Part shown: positions 29,954 through 40,073 of the stretch, piece by piece
Layout of the letters: each line of letters opens with the position of its first letter
Numbering within the stretch: the first letter of the stretch is position 1
Assembly: GCA_016187925.1 (NCBI GenBank)
Contig: JACPIS010000001.1
Span: 1 to 64,000, forward strand
DNA length: 64,000 bases
DNA from: Opitutia bacterium
Lineage (GTDB): Bacteria > Verrucomicrobiota > Verrucomicrobiia > Opitutales > Opitutaceae
Direction: 5' to 3'
Program-made: the position numbers and the translations under genes
Notes under the pieces: model-generated
The model's input: the letters and a program-made list of their open reading frames with translations, nothing else
The model's database searches: none
What the model was told of the DNA's origin: nothing

Positions 29954-32380
29954 TCACTCCGCCCGCAACGCCACCATCGGGTCGATGCGGGTGGCGCGGT
30001 GGGCGGGGATGAGGCAGGCGAGCGTGGCGATGGCGGCGAAGAACGCGGCGACGGCGCCGAACACGACGGGGTCGAAGGGCTTCACATCGTAGAGCGCTTC
30101 CTGCAGGAGACGGCTGGAGGCGTACGCGCCGACCAGGCCCAGCACGAGGCCGAGACCGACTTGCAGCGTGCCGGTGCGGAGCATGAGGCGCAGGATGTCG
30201 CCCGCCGTCGCGCCGAGCGCCATGCGGACTCCGATCTCACCGGTGCGCTGCGTCACGCCGTAGGCCATGACCGAGTAGACGCCGACGGCGGCGAGCAGAG
30301 CCGCGATGCCGGCGAAGGCCAGCAGCAGCGCCATCGTCACGCGTTGGACGCCGATGGACTGGCTGACGAGCTGGTCGACCGTCTGCGGGGTGGCGAGCGC
30401 CAGGGTCGGGTCGAGCTCGTGCAGGATGCGGCGCAGCACGGGGATCACGGAGGAGGCAGACTGGCCGGGCCGGGCGACGCCGACCGCGTTCATGAAGGCA
30501 CCGCCGCGCTGCAGGCGTGGATAATAGATTTCGTCGGGCGGGGGCACGGCGAGGCCGTTGGCCTTCACATCGCGGACGACGCCGACGATGCGGTTCTTCA
30601 CGTCGGCGTTGGGCCCGGTGAGGATGACCTTGTCCAAGGCGGATTCGCCGGGGAAAAGTTTCTTGGCGAGCGTCTCGTTGAGGATGGCGGCTTTTTCACC
30701 GTCAAAGCGGTCCTGATCGGTGAAGAAGCGGCCTTCGCGGAGCTGCAGGCCCATGGCGGAGAAATAGCCCGGCGTGGCGAAGCGGAGGCTGGCGAGCGGA
30801 CGCTCCGTGACGGGCGCGATGGGGCGGCCCTGCACGGCGAAGGGCGAGATGGCGCCGATGCCCGTGAGCGGCATGCCGAAGGCGGCGCCGCCACCGGCGA
30901 GTTCGGGTGCCTGGCTCAATTTTTCCTGCAGCAGGCGGAAGAACTCGCGGGAGGCCTCGGGCTTGGCGTACCGGGCGTTGGGCAGGGTGATGGCGCCGAA
31001 GGCACGGCCTTCGACGGCGAAGCCGAGATCGGCTTTCTGCAGCTTGTAGAAACTGGTGACGAGCAGGCCGGCGCAGATGAGGAGCGTGAGCGACATCGCC
31101 ACCTGGGCGACGACGAGCACGTGGCGGAAGGCCTTGGCGGTCGTGCCGCCGCCGGCGCCGCGCGTGCTGTCCTTGAGCACGGTCTGGACGTCGGTGTGCG
31201 AGGCCTGCAGTGCCGGATACAGGCCGATGAGCAAGGCGGCGAGCAGCGAGACGAGCAGCGAGAAGGTGAGCACGACGGGGTCGAGCGCGATCTCGTCGGC
31301 GCGCGGCAGCTGGGGGCCGGCGAGAATCTGGATGCCGCGGAGGCTCCACCAGGCGAGCAGGATGCCGATGCCGCCGGAGGCGAGGCTGAAGACCACGCTC
31401 TCGGTCACGAACTGGCGGATGACCTCGCGGCGGCGCGCGCCGAGCGACAGGCGGATGGCGATCTCCTTCTGCCGGGCGCTGACGCGGGCGAGGAAGAGGT
31501 TGGCGATGTTCGAGCACGCGATGAGCAGCACGGCGGCGACGGCGCCGGCGAGCGTCCAGAACGTGCGGCCGAGATTGCCCAGCACCTGCTGGGTGAGGGT
31601 GCGGAGTTCGTTGTGATTCTGGGCGTCGATGTGGCTGGGACGGTCGGCCTTGAACTGTTTTTCCATCTCGCTCACGCGAAGCTGCGCCTGCGCCACGGTT
31701 ACGCCGGGGGCGAGCCGCGCGATGGCTTGGTGCACGATGCCGTTGTCGCGATTGGCCTTGGGAAAGTAGGGGAGGTCGTCGGCGCGGGGGACGATGACTT
31801 CGGTGCCGTTGAAGGGGACGGGGATGCGCTCGGGCAGAACACCGACGATCTCGCGGCCGACGCCGTCGATCTGGATGATGCGGCCGATGATGGCGGGGTC
31901 GGCACTGAAGCGGCTTTGCCAGAGGTGGTGGCTGATCATCGCGACATTCGGGCCGCCTTCCTTGTCCTCCTCGGCGGTGAACTGGCGTCCGCGGACAGGC
32001 CGGAGACCGAGGATGGGCAGGAAATTGGCGGTGACGTGCAGGCCGGCGACCTGCTCCGGCTCGCCCTTGCCCTCGGTGAGCGTGAAGCCGTTGCCGGCGG
32101 ACATCGAGATGTCGGCGAAGACGTCCTTTCGCTGGCCGTAGAATTCGTATTTGGCCCACGAGAGGGCGGGCGCCTCGAGATTGCGCTCCTTGTTGATGGC
32201 CCAGATGCCGACGAGTGAAGCGGGGTCGGGATACGGCAGCGGGCGGAGCACGACGGCCTGCAGCACGCTGAACAAGGCGGTGCAGGAGCCGATGGCAATG
32301 CCCATGGTCAGCACGGCGACGAGCGTGAAGCCGGGAGTCTTCAGCAGGGAGCGGAAGGCGAAGCGGAGGTCTTGAAACAC
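29954..32380 (-). CDS. ADOP-type FtsX/MacB permease (6 of 10)
   Basis: The 808-residue product has N-terminus [20 protein letters not shown]. Its first periplasmic domain includes WAINKERNLEAPALSWAKYE and the conserved ISHHLWQSRFSADP and EIVGVLPERI motifs. Central core ACSNIANLFLARVSARQKEI and FtsX motif EIAIRLSLGARRRE are intact. The second half ends IDPMVALRAE. It lies 162 nt downstream of the ADOP at 32543, with tail repeat copy c between them. Confidence 0.93.
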   Translation of the reverse strand: MFQDLRFAFRSLLKTPGFTLVAVLTMGIAIGSCTALFSVLQAVVLRPLPYPDPASLVGIWAINKERNLEAPALSWAKYEFYGQRKDVFADISMSAGNGFTLTEGKGEPEQVAGLHVTANFLPILGLRPVRGRQFTAEEDKEGGPNVAMISHHLWQSRFSADPAIIGRIIQIDGVGREIVGVLPERIPVPFNGTEVIVPRADDLPYFPKANRDNGIVHQAIARLAPGVTVAQAQLRVSEMEKQFKADRPSHIDAQNHNELRTLTQQVLGNLGRTFWTLAGAVAAVLLIACSNIANLFLARVSARQKEIAIRLSLGARRREVIRQFVTESVVFSLASGGIGILLAWWSLRGIQILAGPQLPRADEIALDPVVLTFSLLVSLLAALLIGLYPALQASHTDVQTVLKDSTRGAGGGTTAKAFRHVLVVAQVAMSLTLLICAGLLVTSFYKLQKADLGFAVEGRAFGAITLPNARYAKPEASREFFRLLQEKLSQAPELAGGGAAFGMPLTGIGAISPFAVQGRPIAPVTERPLASLRFATPGYFSAMGLQLREGRFFTDQDRFDGEKAAILNETLAKKLFPGESALDKVILTGPNADVKNRIVGVVRDVKANGLAVPPPDEIYYPRLQRGGAFMNAVGVARPGQSASSVIPVLRRILHELDPTLALATPQTVDQLVSQSIGVQRVTMALLLAFAGIAALLAAVGVYSVMAYGVTQRTGEIGVRMALGATAGDILRLMLRTGTLQVGLGLVLGLVGAYASSRLLQEALYDVKPFDPVVFGAVAAFFAAIATLACLIPAHRATRIDPMVALRAE

Positions 32381-32429
32381 GGCGTGGAGGGGTTGGAAAT
32401 TGAGACGCGGGTTGAAGGAGATGAAGTCC

Positions 32430-32519
32430 TCACTCCGCCCGCAGTGCGATCATCAGCCTTCGCTCCGCAGATCCGGAGCCACGGCCGACGAGAGACGCGC
32501 GTGAGAGCAGAGGTGACAT
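32430..32519 (-). repeat. Duplicated ADOP gene tail plus short repeat element (copy c)
   Basis: The minus strand reads as a 29-residue frame from MSPLL to IALRAE-stop. CTCCGCCCGCAGTGCGATCA near the stop almost repeats the true end of the ADOP at 32543. The middle carries CGCTCCGCAGATCCGGAGCC, close to copy a. More likely a repeat insertion that copied the gene tail than a real gene. Confidence 0.6.
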
Positions 32520-32542
32520 GATGGCAGCTTGGCGGTGTGCGT

Positions 32543-35068
32543 TCACTCCGCCCGCAGCGCGATCATCGGGTCGACGCGGGTGGCGCGGCGGGCGGGGACG
32601 TAGATGGCGATGAGCGAGACGACGGAGAGGAGCACGGCGACGACGGTGTAGGTGGCGGGGTCGCGCGGGCTGACGCCGAAGAGGAAGTTCTGGATGCCTT
32701 GGGCGCCGAGAGTACCGGCGAGCAGGGCGAAGCCGAGGCCGAGCACGAGGCCGAGGATGATCTGCAGCGAGCCTTGGCGGACCACCATGCCCATGATGCG
32801 CGAGCCGTCGGCGCCGAGGGCCATGCGCACGCCGAACTCCTGCGAGCGCTGGTTGACCGAGAAGGACATGATGCCGTAGAGGCCGACCGAGGCGAGCAGC
32901 ATGGCCACGACGCCGAAGATGGCGAAGAGCACGGCAATGATCCGGTTCTGCCCGATGAAGCCGTCCTGATTGGCTTTGGGCGTGTTGACGAAATAGAGCG
33001 GCAGGTTCGGGTCGGCCTTCTTGGTCTCCTCCCGCAGCGCGGAGAGCGCCGCCTCGCCGCGCTGGCCGCCGCGCGGGCGCACGATGATGGTGCCGAATTG
33101 CGGCGAGACGGGGGCCATGGCGGCGGTGGGCTGGAAGAGGCCGGCGAAGAACGGCACGTAGTAGCCCGTGTCGTCGGTGCCCGGGTTGTTGAACGGCCCG
33201 AGCATGCGGACCGTGGTGACGACACCGATGATAGTGCGCCACGGCGTGAATTGCTGTCCGTTGTTCAGGCTCAGGCGGAAGCGGCGTCCGAGCGGGCTCT
33301 CGTTGCCGAAATGCTTCTTGGCGAAGGCGGCGTTGACGACGGCGACGGGCTGCTTGGCGTCGAGATCATCGCCGTTGAAATCGCGGCCTTCGATGAGCTT
33401 CTGGCCGGTGACGCCGAAGTAGCCGTCGCTGACCTGCTCGAAATTGGTGATCGGGCGGTCCTTGTCGTCCGTGTATTTGCGGCCCTCGATCTCGATCGGG
33501 CTGTTGCCAGAGAAGACCATCTGGAAACGGCTGGTCAGAGCGGCGGCCTCGACCTCGGGGTTGGAGCGCAGCTGGTGGAGCAGCAGGTCGTAGAAACGCT
33601 TGCGCGCCTCGCTGCCGGGATAATCGCCGTCCATCAGGCCCATGCGGGCGGACATGATGGCCGTCGTGTCGTAGCCGTAGTCGATGGCGTTCTGCTTGGT
33701 GATGGAGCGCACCTGCAGGATGGCGCCGATGAGCAGCACGCAGCTCATCATGAGCTGGAAAACGACGAGGCCGCGCGTCACGAAATTGACGCTGCGGCTG
33801 GTGTTGCCGCGGCCGCTTTCCTTCAGCACCTCGCCGGCGTTGGCACGGGAGGACATCCAGGCCGGCACGAGGCCGGAGACCAGCGCGGCGACCAGCGTGG
33901 CGCCGATGGTGAAGATGAGGACGGTGGGATCGATGTCGAAACGGATGTAGGCGGGCGGCGGGTTGGTCTGGTTGCGGACCGCGGCGTCGAGGTAATCGAC
34001 CGACCAGATCGAGAGGCCGATGCCGATGCAGGTGCCGAGGGTGGCGACCAGCAGGCTCTCCGTGAGCATCTGCCGGATGAGGCGGACGCGGGTGGCGCCG
34101 AGCGAGGAGCGGATGGCGAGCTCCTTGGCGCGGAGCGTGGCGCGCGCGAACTGCATGTTCATGACGTTCACGCAGGCGATGAGGAGCACGGCGACGCAGA
34201 AACCGAGCATCGTGAGCAGAAGGCCCTTGAGTTGCGGGCCGGTGAACGCGCTGATGAGGGTTTGCACGCGGGCGGCGGTCAGGTTCTTGTGCGTGTCGGG
34301 ATAGGCGGCGGAGAAGCGCTTCGCGATGGCGTTGAACTCGGCGTTGGCCTGGTCGAGCGTCATGCCGGGACGCAGCGCGCCGATCATGGCGACCTGGTTC
34401 CCCTGGGCGTTGGGTTCGCCGCGCGGCTTGATCGGAAACTCGCTGTAGAGGGGGATCCAGATCTGCTCGTTGACGGGAAAATTGAAATTGGCGGGCATCA
34501 CGCCGATGATGGTGGCGGATTTGCCGTTGAGGCGGATGCCCTTGCCGACGACTTCGCGGCTGCCGCCGAAGTCGCGCTGCCAGATCTGCTGGCTGATGAG
34601 GGCGACCTTCTCGGCGCCGGGCTGGTTGTCCTGCTCGGTGAAGTCGCGGCCGAGCGCGGGCTTCACGCCGAGGACGCGGAAGAAGTCATGGGTGACGTAG
34701 GCGCCGGTCTGGCGCTGCGGGTTGCCGTCGATGGTCAGGTTGACGGTCGAGCCGTTGATGTAAACGGCCGTCGACTCGAAGGATTTCTGGTCGCCGCGGA
34801 TCTCCTCGTAGTCGGCGGAGAAGACGAAGCCGGCGTTGTTGAAGTTGTTCACCGCCTGGGTCGGATCGGTGAAGCCGACGCTGGTGAGGCGCGCGGCATT
34901 GGGATAGGAGAAGCCGCGGAGCATGACGCCGTTGACGACGCTGAACATCGTGGTGACGGCGCAGATACCGACGGCGAGCACGGTGACGGCGAGGGCGCAG
35001 AAGCTCTTTTCTTTGACGAGCACGCGCAGGCCGATGCGCAGGTCCTGGAAAAAGGTCTCGATGATCAT
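32543..35068 (-). CDS. ADOP-type FtsX/MacB permease (7 of 10)
   Basis: The product is 841 residues from the ATG at 35068 (MIIETFFQDLRIGLRVLVKE). A longer frame upstream is Arg/Pro-rich and overlaps the next gene, so it was rejected. The first periplasmic domain has DPTQAVNNFNNAGFVFSADY and ISQQIWQRDFGGS. The core is ACVNVMNMQFARATLRAKEL with ELAIRSSLGATRVR. The C-terminal half has [15 protein letters not shown] and ends VDPMIALRAE. The second periplasmic domain is longer than usual (RPRGGQRGEAALSALREETK region). It begins 26 nt after the TPR-propeller gene, so it should be the first permease of the unit driven by the promoter at 36424-36438. Confidence 0.92.
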   Translation of the reverse strand: MIIETFFQDLRIGLRVLVKEKSFCALAVTVLAVGICAVTTMFSVVNGVMLRGFSYPNAARLTSVGFTDPTQAVNNFNNAGFVFSADYEEIRGDQKSFESTAVYINGSTVNLTIDGNPQRQTGAYVTHDFFRVLGVKPALGRDFTEQDNQPGAEKVALISQQIWQRDFGGSREVVGKGIRLNGKSATIIGVMPANFNFPVNEQIWIPLYSEFPIKPRGEPNAQGNQVAMIGALRPGMTLDQANAEFNAIAKRFSAAYPDTHKNLTAARVQTLISAFTGPQLKGLLLTMLGFCVAVLLIACVNVMNMQFARATLRAKELAIRSSLGATRVRLIRQMLTESLLVATLGTCIGIGLSIWSVDYLDAAVRNQTNPPPAYIRFDIDPTVLIFTIGATLVAALVSGLVPAWMSSRANAGEVLKESGRGNTSRSVNFVTRGLVVFQLMMSCVLLIGAILQVRSITKQNAIDYGYDTTAIMSARMGLMDGDYPGSEARKRFYDLLLHQLRSNPEVEAAALTSRFQMVFSGNSPIEIEGRKYTDDKDRPITNFEQVSDGYFGVTGQKLIEGRDFNGDDLDAKQPVAVVNAAFAKKHFGNESPLGRRFRLSLNNGQQFTPWRTIIGVVTTVRMLGPFNNPGTDDTGYYVPFFAGLFQPTAAMAPVSPQFGTIIVRPRGGQRGEAALSALREETKKADPNLPLYFVNTPKANQDGFIGQNRIIAVLFAIFGVVAMLLASVGLYGIMSFSVNQRSQEFGVRMALGADGSRIMGMVVRQGSLQIILGLVLGLGFALLAGTLGAQGIQNFLFGVSPRDPATYTVVAVLLSVVSLIAIYVPARRATRVDPMIALRAE

Positions 35069-35094
35069 GGGAGTACGGGTTCGCGGGGGGAACT

Positions 35095-36408
35095 TCAGGG
35101 ATGGGTGGAGGTGAAGGGGATGGAGTGGAGAGTGATCGTGTGCGCGGCCGGCTGGGCCGCCGGGTCGTCGAAGAGCACCCAGCCCGAATCGCCGATAAAC
35201 TCGAAACGCTCCCCGGCGAGCTGGCCGAGCGAGAGGTCGGGCATGGTCTGCGGATCCTGCGCGAGGACGGTGACGGCGGAGGCCTCGCCCGCGGGCGTGA
35301 GGGCGATGCGCAGCACGCGCTGGGGGGTGATGCCGTTCTGGATGGCGAGGAGTGCGCCGGGTGCCATGTAGAGGCCGTCGATGCCGAAGAGCGTGCTGCC
35401 GGCCGGGGCGCGCAGGGCCGTGGCCTGGCGGGTGACGGGGTCGATGCGCCAGATGCCGTTGGCGTAGTCGGCGACAAAGAGAAGGCGACCATCGCTGGAA
35501 ACGGCCGCGCCCTGGAGGGAAATAAACCACGGGTAGCTGATCCACGATTCCAGGGCGTCCGCGCCGGGTGGCAGCCGCCAGATGACTGGCGCGGTGGAGT
35601 CGGTGACGTAGAGCGTGCCATCCGCCGCCACGGCGAAATCGCCCAGCACGTGCTCGCGGTCGTCGGCCGGGAGCGGGTGGAGACGGCGGAGCTTGCGGCT
35701 GGCGAGATCGTATTCCGCGACGAAACCGCGGCTCTTGTCGGAGTCGCGATAGCCGTTCATGGCGGTCACGGCGGAGGAGGAGGCCCAGAGTGTGCGGCCG
35801 TCCGCGGAAAACTTGAGGGCGAACACTCCCAGCAGGCCGTCGTCGTCCGCCGAAAACTTCTTCAGGCTGCCGTCGTCCGTGCGCTGCCAGATGCAGCGGT
35901 TGCGCACGTCGCCGAAAAACGTCTCGCCCGTGTGCGGGTGCGTGGCGACCGATTCGAGGATGCCGGTGACACCGGCGACGCTCCGGCGGGTCTCGCCCGC
36001 GAGTCCGAGCGGGCGGGCGTTGGCGGCGAATGCGTCGCGGAGCGCCGCGAAGGCTGCTTCGTTGTGCAGCGCGGCGAAAGCCGGGTCGTGATCGAGTTCA
36101 CCGAAGGCAAGACCCATGTCGGCGAGAACGCGGAGCGAGGCGAAGGCGGCGGCCGGATCGTTTTGCCGGGCGTGCAGCCGGGCGAGTTCGAGATGGATGC
36201 GCGGATAGTCGGGCGCGAATTTCGCGGCGCGCTTGAGCTTGGCCAGGGCGGTGACGTTATCTCCGGCCTGTTGCGCGGCGGCGGCCTCGCGGAGCAGCGT
36301 GCGCTGCGGCGGCTCGGCGAGCATCACCGTGACTATCGCGAGGACGAGGACGAGCGTGATGAAAGTCCGCGTATGCACGCGATAGTGGAGCGAATGTGAG
36401 GCCGGCAT
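35095..36408 (-). CDS. Exported TPR / beta-propeller protein
   Basis: The 437-residue product has an N-terminal signal anchor (TFITLVLVLAIVTVMLA). A short TPR-like helical region follows (NVTALAKLKRAAKFAPDYPR, about 50-110). Then comes an SMP-30/NHL-like beta-propeller (about 140-430) with repeated blades such as ALKFSADGRTLWASSSAV, DFAVAADGTLYVTDSTAPVI and SSDGRLLFVADYANGIWRID. It is probably a periplasmic binding or scaffold protein. It heads the run of four ADOPs plus the TPR protein. The predicted sigma-54 start (about 36412) is only 4 nt from the ATG and excludes the AGGAGG at 36413-36418, so that transcript would be nearly leaderless. GTG at 36378 (MHTRTF) is an alternative start. Confidence 0.85.
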   Translation of the reverse strand: MPASHSLHYRVHTRTFITLVLVLAIVTVMLAEPPQRTLLREAAAAQQAGDNVTALAKLKRAAKFAPDYPRIHLELARLHARQNDPAAAFASLRVLADMGLAFGELDHDPAFAALHNEAAFAALRDAFAANARPLGLAGETRRSVAGVTGILESVATHPHTGETFFGDVRNRCIWQRTDDGSLKKFSADDDGLLGVFALKFSADGRTLWASSSAVTAMNGYRDSDKSRGFVAEYDLASRKLRRLHPLPADDREHVLGDFAVAADGTLYVTDSTAPVIWRLPPGADALESWISYPWFISLQGAAVSSDGRLLFVADYANGIWRIDPVTRQATALRAPAGSTLFGIDGLYMAPGALLAIQNGITPQRVLRIALTPAGEASAVTVLAQDPQTMPDLSLGQLAGERFEFIGDSGWVLFDDPAAQPAAHTITLHSIPFTSTHP

Positions 36409-36423
36409 CACTCCTCCTGCTCT

Positions 36424-36438
36424 GCAGGGGTTGTGCCA
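36424..36438 (-). promoter_or_regulatory. Sigma-54 promoter of the TPR-propeller/ADOP operon
   Basis: The minus strand reads TGGCACAACCCCTGC, with the correct GG-N10-GC spacing. The predicted start is near 36412. Confidence 0.8.
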
Positions 36439-36536
36439 AGGAACTTGGCTTGCGTTTAATGCCTAATAATCAGAGGCAAAAGGAAAAATTTCTGCGTCGG
36501 TGCTTCGCGCGAAAGTCTGAAACTGAAATCGCGCGG

Positions 36537-36550
36537 TCCCATGAATGGGA
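36537..36550. promoter_or_regulatory. Upstream activator site TCCC-N6-GGGA (TPR-propeller operon)
   Basis: TCCCATGAATGGGA is centred about 131 bp upstream of the predicted start, in the gap after the DUF4097 gene. Confidence 0.75.
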
Positions 36551-36569
36551 TGCGGCCGGCGTCTCACGA

Positions 36570-37328
36570 TTATTTCGAATTCACTGTCAGGCTGCCGTTG
36601 ACCGAGTCCAGCTTGAGTTGCACGCCTCCGCCGCCGACGGTCCCGCGCAGGTGACGGCTGCCGGAGCGCTCCAAGGTGATCGGCAGATCGCAGTGGATGC
36701 GACCGTTCACGCTGTCGGCGTTCAGCTCGAACCCGGCATCCTTCGGCACGGTGATGCGGCAGCTGCCGTTCACGGTGTCGAGCACGACCTTGCCCGCGAA
36801 CTTGAACGAATCGTAGTCGACCTTGATGGAACCGTTGACCGTGTCGAAGCGGCCGGCGTTGCCGAGGCCGCGGGCCTCGATGGCTCCGTTGACGGTGTCG
36901 AGGTTCACATATCCTTTCACGCCCTGCACGGTGATGTCGGCGTTGACGACGTCGATCTTGTCGAGCCGCGCGCCGGCCGGGACCATGAGCTTGTAGCGCA
37001 CTTCGCCGCGGGTGTTGCCGGCGAACCAGAGAAAGCCGTGCTTCTTCTCATAGCGGGTCTTGATGGCGAGGCGGCCCGAGGTGGCGTCCACCTCGATGCG
37101 GATGCGCCTGAGATTGTCCTCGTCCGGCGCGCGCTTCTCCGCTTCGAGGCTGACCTCGTTGCGGTCCCACGCGGTGATCTCGACGGAGCCGTTGACGCCG
37201 TCGAGGTGGATCGTGCCGTCGGCGGCGAGGGGGTAGGTCTGGCTGAATTTTTCGGTGACGGTGGCCGAGGCGAACGGGGCGAGCGTGGCGCAGGCACAGG
37301 CGAAGGCGAGGAGGGAGAACAGTTTCAT
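36570..37328 (-). CDS. DUF4097-type exported beta-repeat protein
   Basis: The 252-residue product has signal peptide MKLFSLLAFACACATLAPFA. A right-handed beta-solenoid follows, built from repeats with the pattern D(T/S)VNG: LDGVNGSVEITAWDR, NLDTVNGAIEARGL, RFDTVNGSIKVDYD, VLDTVNGSCRITVPKD, NADSVNGRIHCDLP and KLDSVNGSLTVNS. This fits the DUF4097 (putative adhesin) family. These proteins are exported or membrane-attached; function is poorly known and often linked to envelope stress. It follows an ADOP by 45 nt and is the last gene of the HlyD-side block, so it is probably co-expressed with those permeases. Confidence 0.88.
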   Translation of the reverse strand: MKLFSLLAFACACATLAPFASATVTEKFSQTYPLAADGTIHLDGVNGSVEITAWDRNEVSLEAEKRAPDEDNLRRIRIEVDATSGRLAIKTRYEKKHGFLWFAGNTRGEVRYKLMVPAGARLDKIDVVNADITVQGVKGYVNLDTVNGAIEARGLGNAGRFDTVNGSIKVDYDSFKFAGKVVLDTVNGSCRITVPKDAGFELNADSVNGRIHCDLPITLERSGSRHLRGTVGGGGVQLKLDSVNGSLTVNSK

Positions 37329-37373
37329 GTTGGTGGGATAATACCGCAGGAGCGGAGGGATGTTACGGGGAAA

Positions 37374-39977
<2,604 letters not shown>

Positions 39978-40010
39978 GGGGTGGTGCAGTTTTGGGTCGG
40001 AAATAACGAA

Positions 40011-40032
40011 CGGGTGGCTGGCCTGCCACCCG
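40011..40032. other. Stem-loop between ADOP genes
   Basis: CGGGTGGC and GCCACCCG form a perfect 8-bp stem with loop TGGCCT, between the starts and ends of two ADOP genes. No T tract follows, so an RNA processing or stability role is as likely as termination. Confidence 0.45.
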
Positions 40033-40073
40033 CCGAGAACCCGGCCGGACGAAGGGAAGTCGCAGAAATTGCG

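Noticed and set aside
32430-32519. The MSPLL...ALRAE frame as a real small gene
   Set aside because: It is made of a duplicated ADOP tail plus repeat DNA, and its counterparts at 27200 and 24635 do not keep the same peptide.
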